Of a stretch of DNA of 64,000 nt, positions 11,020-21,973 are shown piece by piece (positions within the stretch are counted from its first letter, which is position 1; each line of letters opens with the position of its first letter). The notes below the pieces were generated by a model. That model worked only from the letters and a program-made list of their open reading frames with translations, searched no databases and was not told where the DNA came from. Source of the stretch: Lithobates sylvaticus (lineage: Eukaryota; Chordata; Amphibia; Anura; Ranidae); the NCBI GenBank assembly GCA_028564925.1, contig CM053034.1, positions 153,429,356-153,493,355 on the forward strand. The letters are read 5' to 3'. A program made the position numbers and the translations under genes.

Positions 11020-12170
11020 GACGGATTCATTTTTATGAATGTGAGCCTATCAACGAAGTCTGTGGACAGGCGCACTCTTTGGTCCATTACAAACCCTCCA
11101 GCAGCACTGAATGTGCATTCAGAAAGCACGCTGGATGCAGGACAGGCCAGTAGCTCAATTGAATATTGAGCAAGCTCTGGCCAGTGGCCAGTGGTCCATC
11201 CTCAAGACCCAGGAACCCAGTGGATGCTCTGTTGGAAAGGTCACCAAGTCTGCTCTTGCCCCTAGATATTCCTGCACCATGTGATGCAGACGCTAGCGAT
11301 GGTTGCTTGAACCGATTAGACCTTGGCGCTGAGGTCTGAAAAGTTGTGTAAAGGCATCGGTCGGCCGGCCACCTTCTCCACCGCTCTTCCTCTCAGCAAC
11401 ACGTTATCCAGCACCGGAAATTGTAACCTCCCAGGGTCTGCAAATGCGTTGAACAAACCTTTCTTCAAGGCCTCCTAAAGGCTCTGTTTCATACTCTGCT
11501 CCCTCAACAAAGGCAGGATGAGTTTTGCAACCTTACCTTTGTAACGTGGATCCAGAAGGGTTGCCAGCCAGTAATGATCCCTCTCCTTGATACCACAAAT
11601 CCTAGGGTCCTTTCGCAGGCTTTGCAGAATCAGGGAGGCCATGCAGCGTAAGTTTGCAGCATTCGATTCTGAGTCCTCTTGGTCACTAAGGATCACATGA
11701 TCCGTAACTACCTCCTCCTAGCCACGTACAACTCCTTGGGTTTCTGGGGACTGAAAACCATTCCTTGAAGACTGCTGCTGAGTGTTATCCTCTACATCCA
11801 TGCTGACACAATCCTCCTCATCCTCCTCTTCTTTCTGTGTGTTTGGCAGGCCTGCAGGAATGCTATCTGGATAAAGGGGGCCTTGATAGGTAAGGAAGTC
11901 CTTCTCTTACTCCCGCTGTTCTGCCTCAAGTGCCCTGTCCATGATTCCACAAAGCGTGTGTCAAACAGGAAGACTAGAGGGACAGTGTCAATGATGCAGA
12001 TGGTGCAGATGGTGACAGGACAGTGCATGCATCCTTGATCAGTAGCGACTGGCATGGCGAAAATAATCCAAGCTCCCCTGTACCTGAACTGGTGCCATAT
12101 TCGCACAGGTACTTATTGATGGCCCTCTGCTGTGTGTGCAGCTGCTGCAGCATTGCCAACATTGTGTTCC
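11020..12170 (-). pseudogene. hAT transposase remnant
   Basis: Three islands on the minus strand read as a hAT (ZBED-like) transposase. Near 12162-11974 lies an MLAMLQQLHTQQRAINKYL segment; 11696-11475 contains YWLATLLDPRYKGKVA, the hallmark TLLDPRYK block; and about 11165-11030 reads as PASSVLSECTFSAAGGFVM with RLS after it, the C-terminal dimerisation block. Stops and shifts separate them, and the BED zinc finger and first catalytic block were not found. Confidence 0.85.
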
Positions 12171-12256
12171 ACCTGGTGGAACCTGATGTGTATTAGAAGT
12201 GTATTAGAAACAGTACACCACCGAATGCACTGTAGATATAGGCTACACTGGATGCA

Positions 12257-12259
<3 letters not shown>

Positions 12260-12340
<81 letters not shown>

Positions 12341-12351
12341 CTATATATATC
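12260..12351. repeat. (AT)n and (GATA)n microsatellite
   Basis: About 45 bases of AT dinucleotides run into about 36 bases of a GATA/AGAT tetranucleotide and a short AT end. Confidence 0.95.
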
Positions 12352-12712
12352 AAATACACTACACACTACCACTAACTGAATAACCTGCCTGCTTAATCTA
12401 AATCAAGCTATCTCTCTGTCCAAAGCATGCAGGTCAGGTGCATGCTTTGGCCAATCATCATACAGCAATGCACTGCGATCTCGCAGTGCATTATGGGGTG
12501 TTCCACGGGCGAACATCGAGCTCATGCCTAATGAAATTATATAATAAAATATTTACAAAAATGTGAGGGGTGTACTCACTTTTGTGAGATACTATATATG
12601 TTTGAAGGTTTTTATATAATAATAATACAATAATATGTTTTATTTTTAAAAGGAATAGTCTCATGAAACAGATTTTAAAAACAAATTAACATTTATTATT
12701 TATAAAGTGTTA

Positions 12713-13134
12713 TGCCACGTACACACGAGCGGAATTTCCGTCGGAAAATCTTGGAGGGTTTTTCCGACGGAATTCCGCTCAAGCTTGGCTTGCATACACA
12801 CGGTCACACAAAAGTTTGCTGAACTTTTGACCATCAAGAACGCTGTGACGTACAACACTACGATGAGCCGAGAAAATGGAGTTCAATGCTTACGAGCATG
12901 CATCGAATTGTTTCCGAGCAAGCGTAGGAATTTTGCACGTCGGAATTGGTACAGACGATTGGAATTTCCGATCGGAAATTTTTCCGACTGAAAAATTGAG
13001 ACCATGCTCTCAATCTTTTGCTGGCTGGAATTCCGCCAGCAAAAGTCCGATGGAGCATACACACAGTCGCATTTTCGGACCAAAAGCTCTGATCGGACTT
13101 TTGCTGGCGGAATTTCCACTTGTGTGTACGGGCA
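12713..13134. mobile_element. Harbinger-like MITE, second subfamily
   Basis: Inverted ends TGCCACGTACACACGAG.GGAA and its partner at 13134 are flanked by TTA on both sides (12710-12712 and 13135-13137), the TWA target of PIF/Harbinger elements. The interior has repeated TCCGACGGAA-like motifs but differs from the 10175 type (for example GCTGGCGGAATT and ACCATGCTCTCAATC). Confidence 0.8.
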
Positions 13135-13207
13135 TTACAAATGTAATGTTATGAAAGCAGTATCAAATGTAAATGTAAACATCTTTTAAAAAAAAAATGC
13201 CTCTTTT

Positions 13208-13705
13208 TTTGAAAACTTCTGAATCTCCGGAAAAAAAAACAGCACATATACGTTCGTTTTTGCAGCACAAATCAGCACAGATGCAGTGCAAACGATTGCT
13301 ATCTTTCTTTTTTAAATTTTAATAACATTGGGTGCAAAGTGGGCAGGGCTTGATGTTACATAATCTGAATTTGAATTCCAATATCTCAAAAGTGAACCGG
13401 GTGAAATTCATTTTTGTGGCACAAATCAGCACAAACAAATGGTATAATTTAATAGCATGGGGTGCAAAGTGGGCAGGGTTTCATCAACTAATATGAGTAA
13501 TATCTCTGAAACCAAACGGCACAAACGTTCATTTTTGCAGCACAAATCAGCACAGATGCAGCACAATAATGCTATCTTTTTTTTAAATTTTATTAACATG
13601 GGGTGCAAATTGGGTGCGGCTTGAGGTCACATAATCTAAAATGTAATATGCAATAACTTCAAAACCGAATGGCAGAAACATTCATTTTTGTGGCACAAAA
13701 CTGTT
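13208..13705. repeat. Tandem array, unit about 120-165 bp
   Basis: About three and a half diverged copies of a unit containing GCACAAATCAGCACA, ATGGGGTGCAAAGTGGGC and a CATTTTTG.GGCAC phrase. Non-coding. It lies between a MITE and the piggyBac-type element. Confidence 0.75.
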
Positions 13706-14744
13706 TTTAAGCTTAACAGCCGGTGGTCCCTCACCCTGTATCTTGGTTGCGTTCTGCCGAATGCAGTAAGCACAAACTTTGCGTGCGCACAAGTGAGTTG
13801 TCTTAATAGGTGTATACAACGGACGTATGTCTATTTATTATAAATATATTAATCTGCAAATAAAATAAACATTTTTAAAGGTATGTTAACCACTTGCTTA
13901 CTGGGCACTTAAACACCCTTCCTGCCCAGACCAATTTTCAGCTTTCGGTGCTCTCACACTTTGAATGACAATTACTCAGTCATGCAACACTGTACCCAAA
14001 TGAATTTTTTGTCCTTTTTTTCCCACAAATAGAGCTTTCTTTTGGTGGTATTTGATCACCTCTGGGTTTTTTATTTTTTGCGCTATAAATGAAAAAAGAC
14101 CGAAAATTTTGAAAAAAAACACATTTTTCTTTGTTTCTGTGATAAAATTTAGCAAATTATTAATTTTTCTTCATAAATTTTGGCCACAATTTATACTGCC
14201 ACATATCTTTGGTAAAAATAACCCAAATTAGTGGATATTATTTGGTCTTTGTGAAAGTTACAGACTCTACAAACTGTGGTGCAAATCATACAAAATTGAT
14301 CACACCTAATGTACTGGTGACCTATCTCATTTCTAGTGACCCGAACAAGCCAGGAAAGTACAAATACCCCCCAAATGACCCCTTTTTTGAAAGTAGACAT
14401 TCCAAGGTATTTAGTAAGAGGCATGGTGAGCTTTTTGATGTTGTCATTTTTTTCCCACAATTCTTTGCAAAATGAATTATTTTTTTATTTTTTATTTTTT
14501 TCCACAAAATTGTCATTGTAATAGGTTATTTCTCTCACATGGAAGGTGTATACCACAAATGACACCCCAAAATAAATTTCGCTACTCCCCCTGAGTATTA
14601 TGATACCACATGTGTGGGACTTTTACACAGCCTGGCCACTTAGAGAGGCCCAAAATGCAGGGAGCGCCATCACGTGTTCTAGGAGCATAAATTACACATC
14701 TAAATTGTTGAATACCCATTACACTTTTGAAGGCCCTGGAGCAC

Positions 14745-15310
14745 CAGGACAATGACACGTGACACTGACGTGGCACTGATGACAGGTGGCACTGATACGT
14801 GGCACTGATGACACGTGACACTGATGTGGCACTGGTGACAGATGGCACTAGTATGGAGCACTGATGACACGTGACACTGATGACAGACGGCACTAATACG
14901 GGGCACTAATGACACATGACACTGACAGATGGCACTAATATGTGGCACTGGTGACAGATGGCACTAATACGTGGCACTGATGAGAGATGGCACTAATATG
15001 TGGCACTGATGACACGTGAGAGGTGGCACTGATGACACGTGACACTGATGACAGATGGCACTGATACGTGGCATTGATGACACGTGACATGATGACAGAT
15101 GGCACTGATACGTGGCATTGATGACACGTGACACTGACAGGTGGCACTGATGACAGATGGCACTGATACGTGGCACTGATGACAGATGGCACTATGTGGC
15201 ACTGATGACACGTGACACTGATATGGCACTGATGACAGATGGCACTAACGTGGCACTGATGACAGATGGCACTAACGTGGCACTGATGACAGATGGCACT
15301 TATACGTGGC
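14745..15310. repeat. Minisatellite: GGCACTGATGACA-type units
   Basis: Alternating units such as GTGGCACTGATGACACGTG and AGATGGCACTGATAC fill about 565 bases with variable order. Non-coding; frames through it are periodic. Confidence 0.9.
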
Positions 15311-15317
15311 ACTGGGG

Positions 15318-15912
15318 ACAGATGGCACTGGGGACACAGATGGGGACAGATGCATGGGGACACAGATGGATGGGGACACGGATGGGGACAGATGGATGGG
15401 GACAGATGGATGGGGTCACACGGATGGGGACACGCGGATGGGGTCACACGGATGGGGACACACGGATGGGGTCACACGGATGGGGTCACACGGATGGGGG
15501 TCACACGGATGGGGGTCACACGGATGGGGGTCACACGGATGGGGACACATGGATGGGGACATGGATGGGGACAAGCATGGGGTCACATGGATGGGGACAC
15601 ATGGATGGGGACACATGGATGGGGACACATGGATGGGGTCACATGGATGGGGACATGGATGGGGTCACATGGATGGGGACACATGGATGGGGACATGGAT
15701 GGGGTCACATGGATGGGGACACATGGATGGGGTCACATGGATGGGGACATGGATGGGGTCACATGGATGGGGACACATGGATGGGGACACATGGATGGGG
15801 ACATGGATGGGGTCACATGGATGGGGACACATGGATGGGGACATGGATGGGGACATGGATGGGGACACATGGATGGGGACATGGATGGGGACACATGTGG
15901 GGACAGATGGGG
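15318..15912. repeat. Minisatellite: ATGGATGGGGACAC units
   Basis: Roughly forty units of 12-14 bases, mainly ATGGATGGGGACAC with GGGGTCAC variants. It produces overlapping 212-288 codon frames rich in Trp, Gly, Asp and His in all three plus frames, which is expected from repeats and is not evidence of a protein. Confidence 0.95.
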
Positions 15913-16013
15913 AGATCGATCGCACATTTAGTTTTTTTTTTTTACTTACGGCTGCTGCAGCCGTTGATCTCTCTCTCCCCACACGCTGTCTGTGTGAGGA
16001 GAGAGAGCGGCGC

Positions 16014-16220
16014 TGACAGATGATCTCATATGTTTCCATATGAGATCATCTGTCATTGGACACGCCGATCTCGCTGTAAACGGCCGCTGTGATTGGCCGT
16101 TTACAGCGATCTGTGACCGGCCGTGTCCGACGGACACGGCCAGCACAGAACTTCCCCGATGCGCGCTCTCAGGAGCGCGCATTAGGGAAGTAAACAGGAG
16201 GACGTCCAGGGACGTCCTCC
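16014..16220. repeat. Five consecutive perfect hairpins
   Basis: Perfect stems at 16014-16032/16037-16055 (19 bp), 16072-16085/16095-16108 (14 bp), 16119-16128/16132-16141 (10 bp), 16059-type spacer excluded, 16159-16168/16173-16182 (10 bp) and 16197-16207/16210-16220 (11 bp). Loops are 2 to 9 bases. They occupy the right end of the piggyBac-type element just inside its TTAA. Confidence 0.85.
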
Positions 16221-16281
16221 CAGCAGAGAGCGTCCGCGCTGCAGCCGTCTTTCGGCTATAGCGCGGGCGCGAAGAGGTTAA

Positions 16282-16837
16282 GCAACATTTAAAGCATGTG
16301 AACGATAATTTGTTCAATGTTCATTCTATACCTTTCAATGCCATTGCATGGCTTTGTAGTGACTTGGAAAAAGTCTTGTCACTGGTGGCGCTCTTTTGTC
16401 CTGATTGGCCTCAAATGTATGGGAACTGCCTTGTCCAGGTTTTTAAAGTTGCAAAAAACATCAAACTCTTTAAAATTACAGCATCAAAACTTGTGCTGTT
16501 GCACGTTTGGCAAACATCTACTTTAATTTCAGTCAAATGAAAAGATAATTTTTTAAAGTAAATGTAACTCAATTAGAATATGGAAATGCACATACCTTAA
16601 AAGTTTTGTCTAGATTACTCAATGTTATACATTATTTTTGTAAATGTAAAAGGTGTGTTTTAAGAACTAATGAAAATTAAGTAAGGTACTTAAAATAACA
16701 AAGTAAATTAAATAAGTAATTAACATTTATTTTTTTGTCGAAAAACATACAATTTTTATGTTAAAATGACAAGCCAACAGAATAATTTTTATCAGTGCAT
16801 GGGGCAATACTGTTGCACAGAATTTCCCAAACATTTA
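16282..16837. other. Unassigned AT-rich stretch
   Basis: No gene. Between 16580 and 16745 it repeats ideas of the 6.85-7.1 kb inverted repeat (ACATACCTTAA, TTGTCTAGA, ATTAACATTTATTTTTTTGT), which suggests another old copy of the same AT-rich repeat. Confidence 0.35.
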
Positions 16838-17035
16838 TAGGTAAAGTTGATCCAGGGAATATCCAATTGCCTCCTGGGAAATCAAGAAGAAATTAGCTGT
16901 AGCAAATTGGATCATGCTTTGCTGGGTTTTTTTTCAATTGTGGGTATAGGATTGTGTAATGTGTATATAGGATTGTATGATTTTTATTGGTTGAACTAGA
17001 TGGACTTTTTTCAACCAGACTAACTATGAAACTAT
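16838..17035 (+). repeat. CR1-type LINE 3' end
   Basis: It matches the reverse complement of 25757-25920: TTTATAGGTAAAGTTGATCC, CAGGGAA.ATCCAA, TTGGTTGAACTAGATGGACTT and TTTTTTCAACC ending CTATGAAAC. Only the 3' untranslated tail is present, as is usual for 5'-truncated CR1 copies. Confidence 0.7.
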
Positions 17036-17228
17036 ATGTAAACTTCCAATCCCTCTAATTTGGGGAAACATCTATGCTTGGCAACACCAAGTTGGTGTAT
17101 TAGGCAGAGGGCCTACTTTTAGGCACCCTCCAAGCAGTCACCCACTTCTGTATGGCACAGTGGACAGAAACCTGTATACTTTCACTCCTTCAGTTGGAGA
17201 TACTAGCCCATTTTTCAAATTTACATTG

Positions 17229-17810
17229 TTAAAGCGTAACTCCACTTTTGTTGAGAAAAAAACATTCCCCTCTGGGTGATCAATGTACATTGCAGGGGTT
17301 TTAAGAAACTTTGTTTCAGATTCATATCTTTTGTTATTCTGAAGAAATCACATTTTTTTCCTCTGTGCTAAGTGGGTCTAATGCAGGTGGTATCATAACT
17401 ATGATGCTGCAGAATCAGGGCTCTAATGAGGAAATCTGCAGGGTCTGCATCCCTTTAGATGTGATTTCCTACTAAGAGTATCATACCAAAAATTACATTT
17501 TTGTTGCAGGGGATGCCACAAATCTGACTTGTATCTTAGAGTAGACTTCTGGGAAAATCAGTGAGCCAATCACACAAGCAGGATATTATGTTTATAAGGG
17601 GAAAAAAAACACATTCTGTGTACAGAACACCTCCAGGTAGTCATATTGCATTGAAATTTACAGAAAATTACAGAGCTGCAGATTGAAAAGGAAAGGTCAT
17701 TTTTAATAGCATTCTATTCTAATATGACTTGTGTCGCAATTGTATATGCTATATTATTATTTTTTTGATTTTCTATTATTCTTTCCCGTGAAATTGAAGC
17801 TACCCTTTAA
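17229..17810. mobile_element. TTAA-bounded MITE (degenerate ends)
   Basis: TTAA at 17229-17232 and 17807-17810 with weak inverted ends TTAAAGCGTAACTCC and TTAAAGGGTAGCTTC. Non-coding, about 580 bases, fitting a piggyBac-type MITE of older age than its relatives at 25931 and 42071. Confidence 0.6.
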
Positions 17811-17825
17811 GGAACAGGGAATGCA

Positions 17826-17862
17826 ATAACAATAATAATAATAATAATAATAATAAACCCAT
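17826..17862. repeat. (AAT)n microsatellite
   Basis: About eleven AAT/ATA units just right of the MITE. Confidence 0.9.
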
Positions 17863-20403
17863 CAGGTTAGAACCTAACAAATTGAGCCACTATAGCTTTA
17901 TGAGTACATTTGTAGTGGAGAACACTACTTTGCAAAATTGCTTATAGAATACTTTAAACCACATATAGTCAAAATTAGGGGGAAACAGACACAGCTGGAG
18001 CAGAGCTACAGACTGCCTTTATAACAAGAGCAATCTTGAACTAGTAATTATGAAAGCATACCTTGTATTGTACCTGTAGGTACACCTTGACACACTCACA
18101 AGGCTATGCTTCAGTAACTGGTATTAAATTCTGCTTGTATCTAAAACATTGTTTTCTTTGTATTGGGACCCGTAGCTTTGCTGAAGAATACCATGTTATC
18201 ATTCTCTCCCTTTCCCTGTCCTTCCTTACACATATGGCAATTATTACATGTAAGGTTTTGGGAATCATTTTCACTATTTTCTTATATAGGTGACCTGAAT
18301 TCTGTCACCCAGAACATCAAAGAAGTCCTGATCTAATACAGGAGCGATTGATTTTTCTGCACAGTGTGCTGGCTTTCATTAGAGTTTGTTGAGAACTTGA
18401 GAGTAATAATGACTTTGTCTTTGTTGTTCATGATGTGCCAGCAAACAGTTTACCATCTACATTCCCAAAGGAAACATTTCCAAAGACTAATTTTATTACT
18501 GAAATGATTATTCATAAAAGGAATGCAAAAGCAGCTTTCACCTTTATTACTATGTTTAATGGTAAAATAAAAATGTAGTTCCCAAAAACCTAAAACTTCA
18601 CAAGAAGCCCCAATAGAAACATGTCAACAGACCTGGATCCCATGGATTTAAAACTACCTTCTCCATTGCTTTGACCAAACTGTTTTATGCCTTCACCCAG
18701 CAGGACACTCTGGGCAGCCAAGTAATTGTCATCTCCTGTCCTGATCCACCTGATCTTTCCCCTATCCATTTCCTTTCCACCTTTAAACTTATTTTCTTCA
18801 TGTTTTCTCATTTTATCCCATTACCTTTCTTCCCTCCTTACACTCATATTTTTTCTTTGGTTTCTTCTCATGTCTCTCTCTTAGCTCCATTATAACCATC
18901 TTAATAATCACCCCCACTTGTCCCCTGGGATCCTGAATGGAAGATGTCAATGCATGAGTCTTGAAATAAGTACCTATTGCAGACCGATGCCGCAACCTCT
19001 ATCTGCCTATATCAACCTCTATCTGTACATTCGATTTCTAGCAGACCCATCAATACAGTTTTCTAACCCTATTGTTGAAGATAAACTCACTAAACTAATA
19101 AACTCACTAAACTTGCAAATGAGTATATTTCTCAATAGCCACAAAAGATTTAAATCCACTTTGTGTGCACCAAATTAATTTGCAACTCCAGATAATACAT
19201 TTTAAAAGTAGTAGTGGCAACACTGTGTTGTAAATTGCCCTTGCAGGGAGCAGACTTGTGGGAGGGGCCCAGTAAGATACACTTACTACAGGCTGCCTGC
19301 AGAAAACTGCCTTAGCAGGTGGAGCCAAGACTAGTCATCCTGCACAAGGAGAGAGAGCAGCAGTGACCGGTCTTAGTACAGGAATTTTCACACTGGATTA
19401 TTGCACAGATCTCGAAGAAATACACAAAACACAGCAAGTTTCAAATAAAAATACACATGGCTCATGTATTTAGACAATATTTGTCTACCCTGGACTTCAG
19501 ATTTAAATCTTTGTGTTAACTGATTATACTTTATATCATTATTTATACCATTTATTGAACGAAAAGATGTAGATATTTGAAATATTAAATTATGTTTTGT
19601 AAATGAACATTTAATTGTCTTTAGATTCTAAGATAGGCAGAGCTGTTGAGTGGCATTTGCCATGCCTTATATAATATTTACCTACTATTATCTTTGATTT
19701 GACAGTTTAATCATTTTAGATGCAACATTTTGAATTTGTGAGAGAGGAGTTTGCTTTGGGGGTTTTGGAAGAAGAGAGGGCGTGTTGGATTGATTTTGGG
19801 ATAGGAGGAATTATCTTCACCAAGTAGATAGGAAGGGGGCATTGGGGAAATTAAATAGATTCTCAAGGGAAAGGGAAGGGTGGGGTAGTCTTTAGGCAGG
19901 AGAGTTGTGAGTAGACCAAAACTCCCAGCTGCACCTCAGTGGCAAGGAGGTGGTTGTTATGGATGAGTGGGAAAAACAGGGTGGGGAAGGGGAAAAGGAG
20001 ATTGGAGGTGAAGAAAGAGAAAAAAAGAGGAGGAGAGGGATGGGAAGGTAGAGGATCAAGAGGGTTGGAGAGGGTAGGTGAAGGAGAAGACCTGCATTGG
20101 TATCATTATGGTGATAGGGGTTGGAGGGATTTCATGGTGGTGGGTTTAGTTCAATGGATTGGGGTGTGTCGAGGGAAAGTGGCAATAGTAGGGTTTTTGT
20201 AGTTTAGAGGAGGGAAGCTCTGGTACCAGGGTTGTTCTTTTTAAGGGGGCTCACTAGGCAAATTACGCCATGGAGCTCCCCAGTTTCATGGTAGGGTGTG
20301 TACACCAATCCAGTACCCATCAGAGGGATTGTGAAGTTTGATGAAGTTTGATGTCCAGTAGGGCCATTTTATGGGTTGTTTTCAATCCCCATAAGATGTT
20401 TGT
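17863..20403. other. Unassigned; possibly unique host DNA
   Basis: I see no transposon ends, RT motifs or exon-like frames. Open frames near 18063, 18590 and 19939 are short and of biased composition. A G-rich, GGGAAGGG-like stretch runs from about 19730 to 20230. This is one of the longest stretches without a recognised repeat. Confidence 0.4.
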
Positions 20404-20790
20404 TTAAAGCGGAGTTCCACCCAAAAGTGGAACTTCCGCTTATCTGCTTCCTCCCCCCTCCGGTGCCACACTTGGAACCTTTCAGGGAGGAGGGGAACGC
20501 ATACCTGTTTTTGACAGGTACCCTTCCCCACTTCCAGGAGACAGCACTGTGGCGCCGTCCCTTGGAAATTAGGCCTCCTTCATCCACTGCATGCGCTGTA
20601 GGAAACTGTCTGTGAAGCCGAAAGGCTTCACTGCCGGTTTCCCTTAAGATGAATGGCGGTAGCAGCACGCGACAGCCAACCCAAAAACCGGTTGGGGTGC
20701 TGACATCACGGGCTCCCTGGACAGGTAATTGTCCATTTATTAAAAGTCAGCAGCTATAGTATTTACAGCTGCTGACTTTTAATTCTTTTT
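20404..20790. mobile_element. TTAA-type MITE, right end lost
   Basis: Starts TTAAAGCGGAGTTCCACCC like the intact copy at 50865-51353 and carries the same AAAAGTCAGCAGCTA hairpin at 20744-20782. The expected GGAACTCC..TTTAA right end is missing. Confidence 0.65.
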
Positions 20791-21588
20791 TTCCCCAGGC
20801 GGATACTTTGACATTTTACTCACTAAACTTCATTGTAATTAAGAGTTTGCATAGGTTTTTACATGTTAATTCACTTTAAAAGCTGTTTTTAAGTCTTTAT
20901 TCTTTCAGTAAAATAATACCTGGTTATATTGCAATGAAAACAATCTTGTACTCCTGCTGTGTCACCCTGTCAGACCTGGTTGAGACCACAAAGAGCCATG
21001 ATGACACCCAAATAACAGCAATGATCCACTGTTGTTATCATACATATACAGGAAGCGACTGAAAAAGACTGGAGGAGATCAGCAGCACTGAGGTGAGAAT
21101 TAAGAATGAAAAAGGTAAAACTGGAATTTTATGAAAAAAATTTACATTGTAATAGTTTATATTAGTAGAATTGTCTTGTGAAAAAAGCAATGCATATAGG
21201 GTTGCCAACACTGAGCTCTTCTTCCTAACATAGGACTGCCTCACTGTCATGCCAACCTTCTTCATTGCTTCAACTACAACATAATAATCACACAATTTTG
21301 TTTGTTAACAACTGTCACTGGCTGCTCACTGCGCTCATAAAAATAAGTACTTTTTCTAAAGAAGAATAAAAAGTAGTAGAATTATTAAAAATGCCTTAAA
21401 TATTTGAAATAATTATTTATTTCCAACTTTTTTTGCCTATTTGCCAGTCTATAATAAGCAATCTAAGAAGGGTATTTATCTAAAGAGTGTACGAAAAAGC
21501 CCTAATGTATCTTCAAATGACAAAATGGTCAAGGTGGGAAAATTAGTCATGGAGTTCTTGTCAAGTTAACCATGAAGAATGACACTTT
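20791..21588. other. Unassigned stretch
   Basis: No gene or clear repeat end recognised. A segment near 21050-21120 (GAAGCGACTGAAAAAGACTGG) is GA-rich and may be an old MITE interior. Confidence 0.3.
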
Positions 21589-21970
21589 TGCCCCGTACAC
21601 GCAGTCAGAAATTCCGACGGAAAATGTCCGATCGGACCATGTTGTCGGAAATTCCGCCCGTGTGTGGGCTCCATCAGACTTTTTCTGTCGGGATCTCAAA
21701 TTTTCCGACAACAAAATCCGATCAGACTTTTTCCGATCGCGTGTCGAGAATTCCGACGGACAAAGTGCCACGCATGCTCAGATCAAAGCTATTGGCTACT
21801 AGCCTCTACGTAGTTCCGTCATACGCAACGAACGTCACCACGTTCAGAATGATCACATTTTCTGACAACTTTGTCTGACCGTGTGTATGCAACACCAGTG
21901 TCGGACAAAATCCGTCTGAAAAAATCAGACGGATTTTGTGGTCGGAATTTGCAACCGTGTGTACGGGGGC
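21589..21970. mobile_element. Harbinger-type MITE
   Basis: Ends TGCCCCGTACACGCAGTC and GTGTGTACGGGGGC. Interior phrases GGATCTCAAATTTTCCGAC, AGTGCCACGCATGCTCAGA and GCTATTGGCTACTAGCCTC are shared with copies at 10175 and 44822. About 380 bases, non-coding. Confidence 0.85.
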
Positions 21971-21973
21971 TTA

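Larger units (their letters stand above)
8883..12530. mobile_element. hAT transposon with decayed transposase
   Basis: The ends are TAGGGATGAGCC (8883) and, inverted, TAGGCATGAGCTC (ending 12530). The flanks ATGAAAGG (8875-8882) and ATGAAATT (12531-12538) look like an 8 bp target duplication with two changes; the undisturbed opposite arm of the host Tc1 shows that the site was continuous. The first ~300 bases match the left end of the hAT at 54883. The interior has a SINE, a MITE, ~120 bp tandem repeats and transposase fragments on the minus strand. Confidence 0.85.
7177..12594 (+). mobile_element. Tc1-like transposon, split by nested insertions
   Basis: The left inverted repeat begins at about 7177 (GTATCTCACAAAATTGAGTAC) after a TA. 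Its right partner occurs in two pieces, about 8733-8882 and 12531-12594, where TGAGGGGTGTACTCAC and TTTGTGAGATACT complete the end. Between the pieces sits a 3.65 kb hAT element (8883-12530). The transposase is also broken by insertions at about 7967-8352. The true Tc1 sequence therefore totals roughly 1.4 kb, close to normal Tc1 length with part of the middle missing. It is a dead copy. Confidence 0.9.
13886..16281 (+). mobile_element. Non-autonomous piggyBac-type element with minisatellites
   Basis: Bounded by TTAA at 13886-13889 and 16278-16281 with short inverted ends (TTAACCACTTGC and TTAACCTCTTCG). The left part matches the elements at 26493 and 48605 (AATGACAATTACTC.GTCATGCAAC, CACAAATAGAGCTTTC). 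The middle has two expanded minisatellites and the right end has five stacked hairpins. No transposase; the long GW-rich frames are repeat artefacts. Confidence 0.8.

Noticed and set aside
14582-15447. Minus-strand frames rich in His, Cys, Gln and Ser (CHQCH repeats), looking like zinc-binding repeats
   Set aside because: Pure repeat artefact of the GGCACTGATGACA minisatellite, with no zinc-finger spacing or linker.
15318-15912. CRISPR-like regular direct repeats
   Set aside because: Units are directly adjacent with no unique spacers, in a vertebrate nuclear context.
15157-16023. Overlapping long frames (up to 288 codons) rich in Gly, Trp, His and Asp
   Set aside because: They are translations of the ATGGATGGGGACAC minisatellite; three plus frames and the minus strand are all open, as expected of a tandem repeat without stops.
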